Assembly (NCBI RefSeq): GCF_002812985.1
Contig: NZ_PGCP01000015.1
Span: forward strand, 107,882-171,881
Direction of reading: 5' to 3'
Source: Aeromonas lusitana
GTDB lineage: Bacteria; Pseudomonadota; Gammaproteobacteria; Enterobacterales; Aeromonadaceae
DNA length: 64,000 nucleotides
The notes beneath the pieces were generated by a model. The model worked only from the letters and a program-made list of their open reading frames with translations. It searched no databases and was not told the origin of the DNA. Below are positions 45,888 through 54,582 of the stretch, piece by piece (the stretch's first letter is position 1; every line of letters starts with the position of its first letter). The translations under genes and the position numbers were made by a program.

Positions 45888-45923
45888 AAAACGGCCTGAC
45901 CACGTTGGTGGTCAGGCCGTTTT
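45888..45923 (+). terminator. Bidirectional terminator after glrR
   Basis: AAAACGGCCTGACCAC (45888-45903), GTTG loop, GTGGTCAGGCCGTTTT (45908-45923): a perfect 16-bp stem with A and T ends. Confidence 0.95.
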
Positions 45924-45947
45924 GCTATGGAGCGCCGGTTTTCAGGC

Positions 45948-46421
45948 TCAGGCGGGATCTGTGACCCTTGTGCTGGCCTGGGTCTTGCGGGACAGCCAGA
46001 GGCCGCTCGCTTTCATCAGGTAGCCAAACAGGGCGCCTATCACCAGAGACGGCAGGATCAGGCGCCACTCTCCGGCCGCGCCGAAGGTGGCACAGCAACC
46101 GGCGAAGGTGCCGGGGATATAGCTAAGCCACTGCTGCTTGGCCTGGGCACACATCAGGGTCGCGACCACCCCTGTCATCAGGTAGCCCGCCATGCCGGCG
46201 CCCCACCAGTTCTCGCCGTGGATCAGCAGCAGGGCCCACAGCATGCCGGTGGCGTTGCACAGCAGGGTCTGCAGCAGCGCCTTGTAGCCGCCGCTGGAGG
46301 CGAAATAGCTGGTACAACCGAGGAAGCCGACCCAGGAGATGAGGCCGAGGGCGGCTGCCAATCCGCCCCAGACGGCGGAGAGGATCCCGGTCGTGATGGC
46401 GATGGCGATCAATGGGCTCAT
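45948..46421 (-). CDS. DUF1097-type membrane protein
   Basis: 157 residues with about five membrane spans: SPLIAIAITTGILSAVWGGLAA, ISWVGFLGCTSYFASSGG, ATGMLWALLLIHG, GYLMTGVVATLMC and PSLVIGALFGYLMKASGLWL. The layout and the FLGCTSYFASSGG segment match the DUF1097 family (YcdZ-like) of inner membrane proteins with unknown role. The cysteine and FASSGG motif recur in family members. It is convergent with glrR. A tail of about 15 polar residues ends the protein. Confidence 0.82.
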   Translation of the reverse strand: MSPLIAIAITTGILSAVWGGLAAALGLISWVGFLGCTSYFASSGGYKALLQTLLCNATGMLWALLLIHGENWWGAGMAGYLMTGVVATLMCAQAKQQWLSYIPGTFAGCCATFGAAGEWRLILPSLVIGALFGYLMKASGLWLSRKTQASTRVTDPA

Positions 46422-46624
46422 GTCATGACTCTCAGTGGTTGAATTTGGAAAAGCAGGCAGCCTACCCCTCGGGCAAGGCTCGGCAAGCAGGGGCGGGATT
46501 GTGTGTGATCTTGCTCACTCTTTTCAACTCGGGAATACGCTTGCGCTCGCGAAAAAAATTCATGGTGGCTTTTTGGGCACTGAACCATAGTTAGAGGCCC
46601 TGTCCTGCTCATGGAGTGAGTCTG
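46422..46624. other. Spacer between DUF1097 gene and a short peptide gene
   Basis: About 200 bases; with the peptide gene below, the distance from the DUF1097 gene start to msrP is 365 bases. Promoters for both directions must lie here, but no hexamer pair stood out. No gene recognised. Confidence 0.4.
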
Positions 46625-46720
46625 ATGGTGCCAAATGTGATCGTTCCTCTGCTGGTGTTCATCCTGCTGTTCCTGGTTGGAACCATGGCCAAGGCCTTGC
46701 CGCTCTACCAGATGATGTAA
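46625..46720 (+). CDS. 31-residue single-span membrane peptide
   Basis: The ATG follows GGAGTGAG. The peptide begins MVPNVIVPLLVFILLFLVG and ends ALPLYQMM; residues 4-20 form one membrane segment. It lies 67 bases upstream of msrP on the same strand. I recognise no family, and it could be a spurious frame, but the ribosome site and uninterrupted hydrophobic core favour translation. If real it may act with the MsrPQ system or be independent. Confidence 0.45.
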   Translation: MVPNVIVPLLVFILLFLVGTMAKALPLYQMM

Positions 46721-46787
46721 GCCGTGAAATAAAACCTCGCCGGGGCCGGTCTCCTGTTTATCGCCTCATAGCCCCGGGAGTTTCTTC

Positions 46788-47804
46788 ATGTTGATCAAGC
46801 GTTCTGTCCCCCATCACCCCACCGAGCGGGATGTCACCCCGGAAGCCATTTATCAGGATCGTCGCCTCATTCTCAAGGGGCTCGGCCTTGGCCTGGGTGC
46901 CGGCGCCGCGAGCCTTGCCTTCCCGGCCCAGGCCAGCCTGCTGGATCTCTTCTCCGATGAAAAAACGGTGCCGGCCCCCGCCACCAAGGCACTGCAATAC
47001 AAGGCCGCGACCCGGCCGGATGGGTTGATCCTCACCCCGCTGGAGAAGGCGACCACCCACAACAACTTCTATGAGCTGGGTACCGACAAGGGGGATCCGG
47101 CCCGCAATGCCCATTACCTCAAGCCAGAGCCCTGGACCCTCAAGGTGGAAGGGGAGGTGGCCAAGCCCTTCACTTTGGATGTGTGGGATCTCATCAACAA
47201 GACCGAATTGGAGGAGCGGATCTACCGGCTGCGCTGCGTGGAGGCCTGGTCCATGGTTCTGCCCTGGAGCGGCATCTCGCTGGCGGAGATCATCCGCCGC
47301 GCCGAGCCCACTAGTCGCGCCAAGTTCGTGGCGTTCGAGACCCTCTATGACCCCGAGCAGCTGCCGGGTCAGGCCTCCAGCAATCTCGGGGGAGGTATCG
47401 ACTATCCCTATGTGGAGGGGTTGCGCATGGACGAGGCGATGCACCCGCTCTCCTTCCTGGCGATGGGGCTCTACGGCAAGACCCTGCCCGCCCAGAACGG
47501 GGCGCCGATCCGGCTGGTGGTGCCCTGGAAGTACGGCTTCAAGAGCATCAAGAGCATCGTCTCCATCCGGCTGGTGGAGGAGATGCCCCCCACCACCTGG
47601 AATCTGCTGGCACCGAACGAATATGGCTTCTACGCCAACGTCAATCCGCAGGTGGATCACCCGCGCTGGAGCCAGGCTAGCGAGCGCTTCATCGGCGAGG
47701 GGGGCATCTTCGGTGCCAAGCGCCAGCCCACCCTGATGTTCAACGGCTACGGTGACGAGGTGGCATCCCTCTATCAGGGGATGGATCTGCGCAAATGGTA
47801 TTGA
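46788..47804 (+). CDS. msrP: Periplasmic methionine sulfoxide reductase catalytic subunit
   Basis: 338 residues. Twin-arginine signal ([21 protein letters not shown]25-R26) exports it folded with molybdopterin cofactor. The molybdenum-binding cysteine is in [11 protein letters not shown] near residue 150; [32 protein letters not shown] and [12 protein letters not shown] are family signatures. It repairs oxidised methionines of periplasmic proteins, drawing electrons from MsrQ. ATG after GGGAG. Thirty bases separate it from msrQ. Confidence 0.95.
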   Translation: MLIKRSVPHHPTERDVTPEAIYQDRRLILKGLGLGLGAGAASLAFPAQASLLDLFSDEKTVPAPATKALQYKAATRPDGLILTPLEKATTHNNFYELGTDKGDPARNAHYLKPEPWTLKVEGEVAKPFTLDVWDLINKTELEERIYRLRCVEAWSMVLPWSGISLAEIIRRAEPTSRAKFVAFETLYDPEQLPGQASSNLGGGIDYPYVEGLRMDEAMHPLSFLAMGLYGKTLPAQNGAPIRLVVPWKYGFKSIKSIVSIRLVEEMPPTTWNLLAPNEYGFYANVNPQVDHPRWSQASERFIGEGGIFGAKRQPTLMFNGYGDEVASLYQGMDLRKWY

Positions 47805-47833
47805 GGCGAGAGAAGGAGAGAGAGGCTGACACC

Positions 47834-48478
47834 ATGACTCTAAGACTGACCACCCGACATATCACCTGGTTGCGTTCCCTGGTGCATCTGGGATCTCTGG
47901 GCTTTTTGCTGTGGCTGGGCTATGCGGTGCCAGCAGGCTTGCTGGGGGGGGATCCTGTGCAGGGGCTGACCCACTACCTCGGCAAGGGGGCCCTGCACCT
48001 GCTGCTGCTCACCCTGCTCATCTCGCCGCTGGCCAAGCGCTGGCGCCAGGGGCAGCTCATCAAGCTGCGCCGTCCCCTCGGGCTCTGGTGCGCGGCCTGG
48101 GCCAGTTTGCACTTTATGGTCTGGCTTGGGCTGGATCTGCAGTTTGACTGGCACCTGATCGGTGGCGAGCTGGTGAAGCGCAACTACATAGTGGTGGGAG
48201 CACTTGCCCTGGTGTTGCTGCTGGTGCTCAGCATCACCTCGATCCCGGCTCTGCTGCGAGCCATGGGGCCAAGTTGGCAGAGGCTGCACAACTGGATCTA
48301 CGCCGTGGCCCTGCTGGTGCCCATTCACTACTGGTGGTCGGTCAAGAGTGGTTGGCAGGAGCCGCTTATCTACCTGCTGGTGGCCTGCGCCCTGCTGGTG
48401 CCGCGGCGTGACAAGTTGCTGCGTCCTTGGCGCCAGCGGCAGAAGCTGCGGCAACAGCAGCGAGTGGGGGAGGCGTGA
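47834..48478 (+). CDS. msrQ: Heme-binding membrane subunit of methionine sulfoxide reductase
   Basis: 214 residues from the ATG after GAAGGAGAGA; an upstream frame start is ignored. Six membrane spans of the ferric-reductase-like fold, with histidines in THYLGKGALHLLLL, WASLHFMVWLGLD and WQRLHNWIYAVALLVPIHYWW as heme ligands. It passes quinol or flavin electrons across the inner membrane to MsrP. The pair is conserved across proteobacteria. Confidence 0.94.
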   Translation: MTLRLTTRHITWLRSLVHLGSLGFLLWLGYAVPAGLLGGDPVQGLTHYLGKGALHLLLLTLLISPLAKRWRQGQLIKLRRPLGLWCAAWASLHFMVWLGLDLQFDWHLIGGELVKRNYIVVGALALVLLLVLSITSIPALLRAMGPSWQRLHNWIYAVALLVPIHYWWSVKSGWQEPLIYLLVACALLVPRRDKLLRPWRQRQKLRQQQRVGEA

Positions 48479-48517
48479 TGCGCCTCTGCCACTGCGCAAT
48501 CAAGAAGCGCGGATAAC

Positions 48518-48545
48518 AAAAGAGGCCTAATCGGCCTCTTTTTGT
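48518..48545 (+). terminator. Terminator of msrPQ
   Basis: AAAAGAGGCC (48518-48527), TAATC loop, GGCCTCTTTT (48533-48542), TTT. It overlaps the last codons of the convergent PepSY gene. Confidence 0.88.
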
Positions 48546-48778
48546 TGGGTTATCTCGCCTGTGTAGGCATCGATGCTCAATTGCACCTTCTGCTCCTTGG
48601 CATCGAGGGTGCTGACCTCGAATCTGTCCCCTTCCAGCTCAATCTCCCGAATGTCGTGATACCCTTGTGCCAGCAAGAGTTTGACTAGCGCCGGCATGTC
48701 GAGACGGGTCAAGGCCGCCCAGCCAAACGAGGAAAAGAGACAAAGGATCAGCAGGATACTGCGTGGGATCATATTCAT
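48527..48778 (-). CDS. Small periplasmic PepSY-domain protein
   Basis: 83 residues. Signal peptide (MNMIPRSILLILCLFSSFGWAAL) and one PepSY domain: LVKLLLAQGYHDIREIELEGDRFEVSTLDAKEQKVQLSIDAYTGEI. Such single-domain proteins act in the periplasm, some as partners of sensor kinases or protease inhibitors. It is divergent from a second PepSY gene that leads into a two-component system, with 63 bases between the starts. Its last codons lie within the msrPQ terminator. Confidence 0.88.
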   Translation of the reverse strand: MNMIPRSILLILCLFSSFGWAALTRLDMPALVKLLLAQGYHDIREIELEGDRFEVSTLDAKEQKVQLSIDAYTGEITQQKEAD

Positions 48779-48841
48779 TCCGGATTCATGGCTGGCACAC
48801 TATAAACGGCATTATGTTAGGTTTTGAGAGATGAATCATCC

Positions 48842-49174
48842 ATGAATAGAGCTCTGCCCCTGCTGGGGCTGTTGCTGCCGGCCCTGGCCCAGGCGGCCAT
48901 GCCCAATGAGGCCTTGCTGCAACAGGCGGTCAGCGAAGGGCGGATCCGGCCTTTTCATGAGCTGATGGAGGTTGCCTCCCAGCTGCCGGTGCGCGTGTTG
49001 CGCGTCGATCTGGGGGAAGAAGATGGCGTCTGGCTCTATGAGCTCAAGCTCATCGACGACGAAAACAGCGTGATCAAGGTGGGTTATCGCGCCGATAATC
49101 TGGAGATGGTGTGGCTCAAGGGACACCATCTTGAGCGCCTGTTCGAGCCCCGCCCCCCGTTGGAAGAAGAGTGA
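48842..49174 (+). CDS. Periplasmic PepSY-type protein
   Basis: 110 residues from the ATG of MNRALPLLGLLLPALAQAA, a signal peptide; a start six codons upstream is possible. The mature part has a PepSY-like fold: ELMEVASQLPVRVLRVDLGEEDGVWLYELKLIDDENSVIKVGYRADNLEMVWLKG. Together with the following regulator and kinase it forms a probable operon; PepSY proteins beside PhoPQ-like systems are common in vibrios and relatives and may tune the kinase. Exact partner unproven. Confidence 0.85.
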   Translation: MNRALPLLGLLLPALAQAAMPNEALLQQAVSEGRIRPFHELMEVASQLPVRVLRVDLGEEDGVWLYELKLIDDENSVIKVGYRADNLEMVWLKGHHLERLFEPRPPLEEE

Positions 49175-49292
49175 TCCGACCCGTCAGCGGACTCGTCCTG
49201 CGGCGAGCTCTCTCTCATTACATATAGTGCCGGCCGCTTGCTACCGCGTCGAAGCCGCCGGCAGACACTGAACCCAGGTGGGATAAAGATTC

Positions 49293-49949
49293 ATGCGCAT
49301 TCTGATAGTTGAAGACGAGAAGACACTGGCGAACCAGCTGGCAGAACAACTGCGTCTGTCCGGTTTCGTGACCGATCTCTGCCACGATGGCAACGACGCC
49401 GGCTTCCTCGGCGAGACCGAACCCTATGACGCCATCATCCTGGATCTCGGCCTGCCGGGCCGCGATGGCCTGAGCGTGCTCAAGGAGTGGCGCAGCAAGG
49501 GGATAGACACCCCTGTGCTGGTGCTGACCGCCCGCGGCCAGCTGCACGAAAAGATTGAAGGGCTCAATGCCGGTGCCGACGACTACCTCACCAAGCCGTT
49601 CCAGGTCGCCGAGCTGGTGGCCCGGGTGCAGGCCCTGGTGCGCCGCGCCGCGGGCAACGCCAGCTCCATCCTCGAGATCGGCGGGGTGCGCCTGGACATG
49701 GCCGCCTCTCAGGTCTGGTACGAGGGAACGCCCATCAAGCTCACCGCCCACGAATTCCGGGTGCTGGGTTATCTGATGCAGCACAGGGGCAAGGTGGTGT
49801 CACGCAGCGAGCTCATCGATCACATCTATGCCCAGGATTTCGACCGCGACTCCAATACGGTGGAGGTGTTCATCGGCCGGATCCGCAAGAAGACCCACGC
49901 CGATCTGATCGAGACGGTGCGCGGACTCGGGTACAGGATCAACGAATGA
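49293..49949 (+). CDS. PhoP/OmpR-family response regulator
   Basis: 218 residues. Receiver domain with phosphorylation site D51 (AIILDLGLPGRDG) and T/K pair LVLTARG / YLTKPF; C-terminal winged helix (IKLTAHEFRVLGYLMQHRGKVVSRSELIDHIY, TVEVFIGRIRKK). Most similar in kind to PhoP, PmrA and CarR/VprA regulators that respond to Mg2+ or antimicrobial peptides and control lipid A modification. The kinase follows after 52 bases. Naming it phoP would need comparison with other copies in the genome. Confidence 0.93.
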   Translation: MRILIVEDEKTLANQLAEQLRLSGFVTDLCHDGNDAGFLGETEPYDAIILDLGLPGRDGLSVLKEWRSKGIDTPVLVLTARGQLHEKIEGLNAGADDYLTKPFQVAELVARVQALVRRAAGNASSILEIGGVRLDMAASQVWYEGTPIKLTAHEFRVLGYLMQHRGKVVSRSELIDHIYAQDFDRDSNTVEVFIGRIRKKTHADLIETVRGLGYRINE

Positions 49950-50001
49950 TCTTCCCGACGCGCGGCGCTGCGGGTCGCGCCTGCCATGAGGGGCTGACGC
50001 C

Positions 50002-51351
50002 ATGAGGCTGGTGCGCACCCTGCGGGGGCGGCTGGTGGTCATCGCCCTGATCTGGTGCGGCCTCTTCCTGTTCGCCACCGGTTTCAGCATGCAGACCATG
50101 ATGCGCAACTACTGGCAGGAGGCGGAAGCCGATGGCCTGCGGTTGCAGCTCTATGATCTGCTCTCCCGCCTCGAGATCCAGCCCAACGGCATGCCCGTGG
50201 TCACCGAGCCCATGGCGGATCCCCGCTATCGCCAACCTTATTCCGGCTACTACTGGCAGCTGGAGCTGGGCAATGAAGTGGTTGGCCGCTCCCGCTCCCT
50301 GTGGGATGCCCACCTCAGCGCCCATGGCCTGAAGTCGGCGTTCGGTGACCCGGATCTCTTCGTCGGCAAGGGGCCCAACAAGGAGCCCCTGCTGATCATG
50401 ACCCGCACCGTCTTGCTGCCGGGATCGGATCGGGTGTTCACCCTGGTGATGGCCAAAGACAGCAGCGTCTTGACCCAGACCCTGAAGAAGACCCGCATCA
50501 GCCTGTTCCTGGGCCTCGGTTTTGCTGCCGCCGGTCTGGTGCTCGGCTTCATGTTCCAGATTGTCTACGGTCTGCGCCCCTTGCACCTGCTGCGCCGGGA
50601 ACTGAGCCGGGTGCATCAGGGCCATCAGGAAGGGTTCCGGCTGCGCTATCCGCTGGAGATCCAGCCCCTGGTGGAGGACATCAACCGGTTGCTGCACCAC
50701 TATGGCGAGCTGTTGCAGCGGGCCCGTTCCCACACCGGCAACCTGGCCCATGCCCTCAAGACGCCGCTTAGCATCATGCGCAATCAGGTGGCCCAACTGC
50801 CAGCGGAGGATCAGGCCGCCATCGGCGAGCAGCTCGACAAGATCCAGCGTCACATTGACTATCACCTCGGCAAGGCGCGGGTGACCGGAGCCGCCAAGAT
50901 CCTGGGGGTATCGACCCCGGTACGGGCCAGGGTGGAATACATCTGCCGCGCCTTCTCACGCCTCTACCCGGGCAAGGAGGTGGACCTGCAGGTGCCGGCC
51001 AACCTGGCGGTCGGGGTGGAGGAGCAGGATTTTGACGAGATGGTGGGCAACCTGCTGGAGAATGCCTTCAAGTGGTCGAACGGTCAACTGAGGGTCGCCA
51101 GCGCCGAGCTGGGTGGCTGGATCACGTTGCGCATCGAGGATGATGGCCCCGGCATGAGCGAGGATCAGATAGCCAAGGCGGTATTGCGCGGGGTGCGGCT
51201 CGACGAGAAGGTGCCGGGCTCGGGCCTTGGCCTCAACATCGTCTCCGATCTGGCGGAAGCCTATCGCGGCAGTCTCATCATGGGACGGGCTGAATTGGGC
51301 GGCCTGGCGGCCTCGCTGTCGTTGCCCAAGGTGGCAAGGGTCGAGAGCTAG
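50002..51351 (+). CDS. PhoQ-like sensor histidine kinase
   Basis: 449 residues. Membrane spans at about 13-35 and 168-192, with a periplasmic sensor domain of about 130 residues between them. The histidine box is TGNLAHALKTPLSIM near residue 250, the form typical of PhoQ-type kinases; N box GNLLENAFKWSNG and G boxes DDGPGMSEDQ and GSGLGLNIVSDLA follow. It is partner of the preceding regulator. Acidic clusters like those of E. coli PhoQ are not obvious in the sensor domain, so the signal is uncertain. Confidence 0.93.
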   Translation: MRLVRTLRGRLVVIALIWCGLFLFATGFSMQTMMRNYWQEAEADGLRLQLYDLLSRLEIQPNGMPVVTEPMADPRYRQPYSGYYWQLELGNEVVGRSRSLWDAHLSAHGLKSAFGDPDLFVGKGPNKEPLLIMTRTVLLPGSDRVFTLVMAKDSSVLTQTLKKTRISLFLGLGFAAAGLVLGFMFQIVYGLRPLHLLRRELSRVHQGHQEGFRLRYPLEIQPLVEDINRLLHHYGELLQRARSHTGNLAHALKTPLSIMRNQVAQLPAEDQAAIGEQLDKIQRHIDYHLGKARVTGAAKILGVSTPVRARVEYICRAFSRLYPGKEVDLQVPANLAVGVEEQDFDEMVGNLLENAFKWSNGQLRVASAELGGWITLRIEDDGPGMSEDQIAKAVLRGVRLDEKVPGSGLGLNIVSDLAEAYRGSLIMGRAELGGLAASLSLPKVARVES

Positions 51352-51394
51352 GCTTAAGATAGGGTCCTAATTTCAAGTGGTAGGAAGGGTAGCA

Positions 51395-51856
51395 ATGACT
51401 GACGATCCGTGGGCACTGTGCCATCTCGATGATTCGTTCGATGCCTCCGTGCTGGGCACCAAGGGCGCCCAGATCCAGTGGTTCGAGGACAGGGAATCCC
51501 TGATCGCATTCCTGCTGGAGGACTTCGTCGATCTGCTGGCGGACGTGGGCGAGCTGGATGAGGATCAGACCGAGAGCGCCCGTGAGCGCTTCACCCTGCT
51601 GGTGGAGCAGTGTGGCGATGATCGCGGCCTGATGGATGCCATCAACGACCTCGCCTCCGGCCTGCGTCGCATCGCCTGGCTCGGGCCCTTGTCCGAGCTG
51701 GCCGAGATCAGCGACGACTTCGCCAGCGGGCTGCGGGCCTTCTTCTGGACCCAGTACGATGGTGACGAGGATGACCCCGAGGCCTGGGTGCCGGAGGATC
51801 TCTGGCCGCAGCTGGTGGAGTGTGCGGAAGAGTACATGCAGGAAGGCGATTTCTGA
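51395..51856 (+). CDS. Acidic hypothetical protein
   Basis: 153 residues from ATG after GGAAGGG; a start 6 codons earlier is possible. Very rich in Asp and Glu (pI clearly low), helical, with tryptophans in DDPWALCHLDD, RIAWLGPLSEL, FFWTQYDGDEDDPEAWVPEDLWPQLVE. No signal peptide or membrane span, and no domain I recognise. Similar acidic cytoplasmic proteins occur next to PhoPQ-like systems in relatives, but no function can be proposed. The end of the gene is partly repeated 77 bases downstream. Confidence 0.8.
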   Translation: MTDDPWALCHLDDSFDASVLGTKGAQIQWFEDRESLIAFLLEDFVDLLADVGELDEDQTESARERFTLLVEQCGDDRGLMDAINDLASGLRRIAWLGPLSELAEISDDFASGLRAFFWTQYDGDEDDPEAWVPEDLWPQLVECAEEYMQEGDF

Positions 51857-51874
51857 GTGACGTGAGGCCAGTTG

Positions 51875-51933
51875 CTCTGGCCACATAAGTGGTCGAGTGT
51901 GCGGAAGAATATATGGTGGAAGGCGACTTCTAA
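51875..51933 (+). pseudogene. Relic of a duplicated gene end
   Basis: 51892-51933 repeats the last 42 bases of the preceding gene (51815-51856) with 35 of 42 identities and would encode VECAEEYMVEGDF followed by TAA, against VECAEEYMQEGDF and TGA. Similarity may extend left to CTCTGGCC (51875-51882 against 51800-51807) with two inserted bases that break the frame. The changes at the aligned codons are mostly third-position or conservative, which suggests that the copy was once translated. Confidence 0.65.
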
Positions 51934-52033
51934 CTTATGAGTGACATGTTTTTCTGCCAAAAGGCAGAGAACTATGTGGCGACGCACAGAGCTGGTGAGG
52001 GGCGATTGGGTCACTCGGACAGGAATAGACAAG

Positions 52034-52060
52034 AAAACGGCGCCTGGATGGCGCCGTTTT
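52034..52060 (+). terminator. Bidirectional terminator between the acidic-protein gene and torA
   Basis: AAAACGGCGCC (52034-52044), TGGAT loop, GGCGCCGTTTT (52050-52060), then T. Confidence 0.93.
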
Positions 52061-52079
52061 TATTGGCTGGAGTCCCGCA

Positions 52080-54560
52080 TCAGGCGTTGGCCGGTACCTC
52101 GTGGGCCGTGTTGATAAGCTCGGGGCCTTGGTACTTCTCAATCTGCAGCTGGGCCATGTGGCCGCAGTTGCCTTGCGCCAGTCTGGATGAGCCCTCGTCG
52201 AAGGTCAGGCAATTGATGTTGCCGTTCTTGCAGATGGAGCCGACCTCACCGGGCTTGGCCGGATCGAACCAGGCTCCCTCGCAGATGCGCACCACCCCGG
52301 GGCGGATGTCTTTGGACAGCAGGGCGCCCACCAGGATCTGGCCGCGATCGTTGAAGGCGCGTACCAGATCGCCATCTGCGATGCCGCGGGCCTTGGCATC
52401 GTCCGGGTGGATCAGGATGGCCTCCCGATCGGCGATGGCGAACTTGTCCCGCAGCGGCGTGTTGTCCAGCTGGGAGTGCAGGCGCTGGGTCGGGTGGGAG
52501 GTATTGAGCGACAGCGGATAACGACTCGCCTGCTCCCCCTTGATCCACTCCTTGGGCTCAAACCATTTGGCATGACCGGCGCAGTCGGCATAGTTCATGC
52601 CCGCCACCGTGTTGGAGAAGATCTCTATCTTGCCGGACGGGGTGCCGAGGGGATTGAGCAGCGGGTTCTCGCGAAAATCGGCGTGACGGATCCACTGGCG
52701 GTTCGCCTCCGGGATGGGGAAGCGGATGTAGTTGTTGGACTCCCAGAACATGTTGAACGGCGGCAGCGCCACCTTGGCACCCCGGGCCTGGGCGGCCATG
52801 CCGTCATACATCTGCTTGAGCCAGAGTGTCTCGTCCTTGCCCTCGGTATAGGCCTCCTGCAGGCCGAGCTTGGCGGCGACGGCGCTGAAGATGTCGAAGT
52901 CGTTGCGCGACTCGTGCTGGGGCGGTACGCACTGGTGCATGGGGAAGACGTAGCGCTGGGAGTAGTCACCCCCCATCTCCAGATCGTTGCGCTCATAGCT
53001 GGTGGTCACCGGCAGCACTATGTCGGCATGCTTGGCGGTGGCGGTCCAGTAAGGCTCGTGCACTATCACCGTCTGCGGCTTGCGCCAGGCTTCCAGCAGA
53101 TTGTTGGTGTCCTGATGGTGGTGGAAGGGGTTGCCGCCCGCCACGTAGACCAGTTTGACGTCCGGGTAGGTTACCTTGCGGCCGTTGAAGTCGATGGTCT
53201 TGCCTGGGTTGGCGAGGCAATCGGCGATACGGGCCACCGGGATCGGGGCCGGACTGTTTTGCGGCGCCGTCCCGGCCGAGATGCCGGCCAGTATGCCGCC
53301 CTTGGCGGTCGGGCTGCCGCCGGAGGAGTAGTGGTAGCTGAAGCCATAGCCACCCCCCGGCAGGCCGATCTGCCCCAGCATGGAGGCGAGGGTTATCAGC
53401 ATCCAGTTCGGCTGCTCGCCGTGGTGCTGCCGCTGCATGCCCCAGCCCGCCATGATCATGGTGCGCTTGGCCGCCATGTCGAGGGCCAGCTGGCGGATCA
53501 CGGGGGCCTCGATGCCACAGATGGCGGCTGCCCACTCGGCGCTCTTCGGCTGGCCGTCATCCGTGCCGAGCAGGTAGGCGAGGAACTTGTCGAAGCCGAC
53601 CGTGTAGCGATCGAGGAAGGCCTGATCGTGCTTCTTCTCGCTATAGAGGGTGTGGGCCACCCCCAGCATCATGGCCACGTCTGTGTAGGCGTTGGGGGCA
53701 ATCCACTCGGCCCCCGCCAGCTTGGCGGTCTCATTGTAGACGGGGTCTATGCTGATGATGCGGGTGCCCTTCTCTTTGAGCGCCTTGAAACCGGCCTGAC
53801 CCTCGTGGTCCGGCATGTTCCAGCTGTTCTTCAGGGTCACCTGGGCGTTGACCCCCCACAGCACCACCAGTTCGGCGTTTTCCACCACGTTCGGCCAGGC
53901 GGTCTGCTGCTCGTACACCTCGATGGAGCCCATCACATGGGACATGATCACCTGGGCCGCCCCGGTGGAGTAATCCCCGGCGTAACCGGTGAAGCCACCG
54001 GAGAGGTTCATCAGCCGGTGCAGCAGGGTGCGGCTGTTGTGGAACATGCCCACGCTTTTCCAGCCGTAGGAACCGGCATGGATGGCCTGGGGGCCGAAGT
54101 CGCTCTGCACCCGCTTGATCTCGCCGGCGACCAGTTCGATGGCCTTGTCCCAGCTCACCCGCACCCATTCGTCGGCGCCGCGCAGCTCCGGGCTCGCACC
54201 CGGGCCACGCTCCAGCCAGCTCTTGCGTACCATGGGGTACTTGATGCGGTTCTTGGCATGGACCTGGAACGGTGCCATGTCGATGAGCTCGTTCGGTGCC
54301 GGATCATCGGCGACCGGTTGCACCCGGATCATGCGGCCATCGGCGACGATGGCCTCGAAGGCACCCCAGTGGGCTCCGGTGAGGATGCCCTTCTGGGCCG
54401 GCACCAGGGTGGGGAACTGCTCCAGTGCCGTGCTGATGGCCTGAGCCAGGGCATTCTTGGGGAAGATGCCAGCCAGCAGCGGCAGGGCGGCGCAGGCACC
54501 CAACCCCTTGAGCAGGCTGCGGCGGGACAGATTGATCTCTTGGTCATTGAAAAAAGTCAT
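52080..54560 (-). CDS. torA: Trimethylamine-N-oxide reductase, molybdoenzyme
   Basis: 826 residues, ATG after AGAGGAAT. Twin-arginine signal LSRRSLLKGLGACAALPLLAG exports it to the periplasm. It reduces TMAO to trimethylamine as terminal anaerobic acceptor. The bis-MGD domain runs through the protein, with GDYSTGAAQ near residue 190 carrying the serine molybdenum ligand of the DMSO/TMAO reductase class, plus WGMQRQHHGEQPNWM and GGNPFHHHQDTN. The tail NTSHPTQRLHSQLDN and a C-terminal cofactor domain are normal. It follows torC by 22 bases. The dedicated chaperone torD is not next to it. Confidence 0.96.
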   Translation of the reverse strand: MTFFNDQEINLSRRSLLKGLGACAALPLLAGIFPKNALAQAISTALEQFPTLVPAQKGILTGAHWGAFEAIVADGRMIRVQPVADDPAPNELIDMAPFQVHAKNRIKYPMVRKSWLERGPGASPELRGADEWVRVSWDKAIELVAGEIKRVQSDFGPQAIHAGSYGWKSVGMFHNSRTLLHRLMNLSGGFTGYAGDYSTGAAQVIMSHVMGSIEVYEQQTAWPNVVENAELVVLWGVNAQVTLKNSWNMPDHEGQAGFKALKEKGTRIISIDPVYNETAKLAGAEWIAPNAYTDVAMMLGVAHTLYSEKKHDQAFLDRYTVGFDKFLAYLLGTDDGQPKSAEWAAAICGIEAPVIRQLALDMAAKRTMIMAGWGMQRQHHGEQPNWMLITLASMLGQIGLPGGGYGFSYHYSSGGSPTAKGGILAGISAGTAPQNSPAPIPVARIADCLANPGKTIDFNGRKVTYPDVKLVYVAGGNPFHHHQDTNNLLEAWRKPQTVIVHEPYWTATAKHADIVLPVTTSYERNDLEMGGDYSQRYVFPMHQCVPPQHESRNDFDIFSAVAAKLGLQEAYTEGKDETLWLKQMYDGMAAQARGAKVALPPFNMFWESNNYIRFPIPEANRQWIRHADFRENPLLNPLGTPSGKIEIFSNTVAGMNYADCAGHAKWFEPKEWIKGEQASRYPLSLNTSHPTQRLHSQLDNTPLRDKFAIADREAILIHPDDAKARGIADGDLVRAFNDRGQILVGALLSKDIRPGVVRICEGAWFDPAKPGEVGSICKNGNINCLTFDEGSSRLAQGNCGHMAQLQIEKYQGPELINTAHEVPANA

Positions 54561-54582
54561 ATCGAATTCCTCTGTTCCAGCC

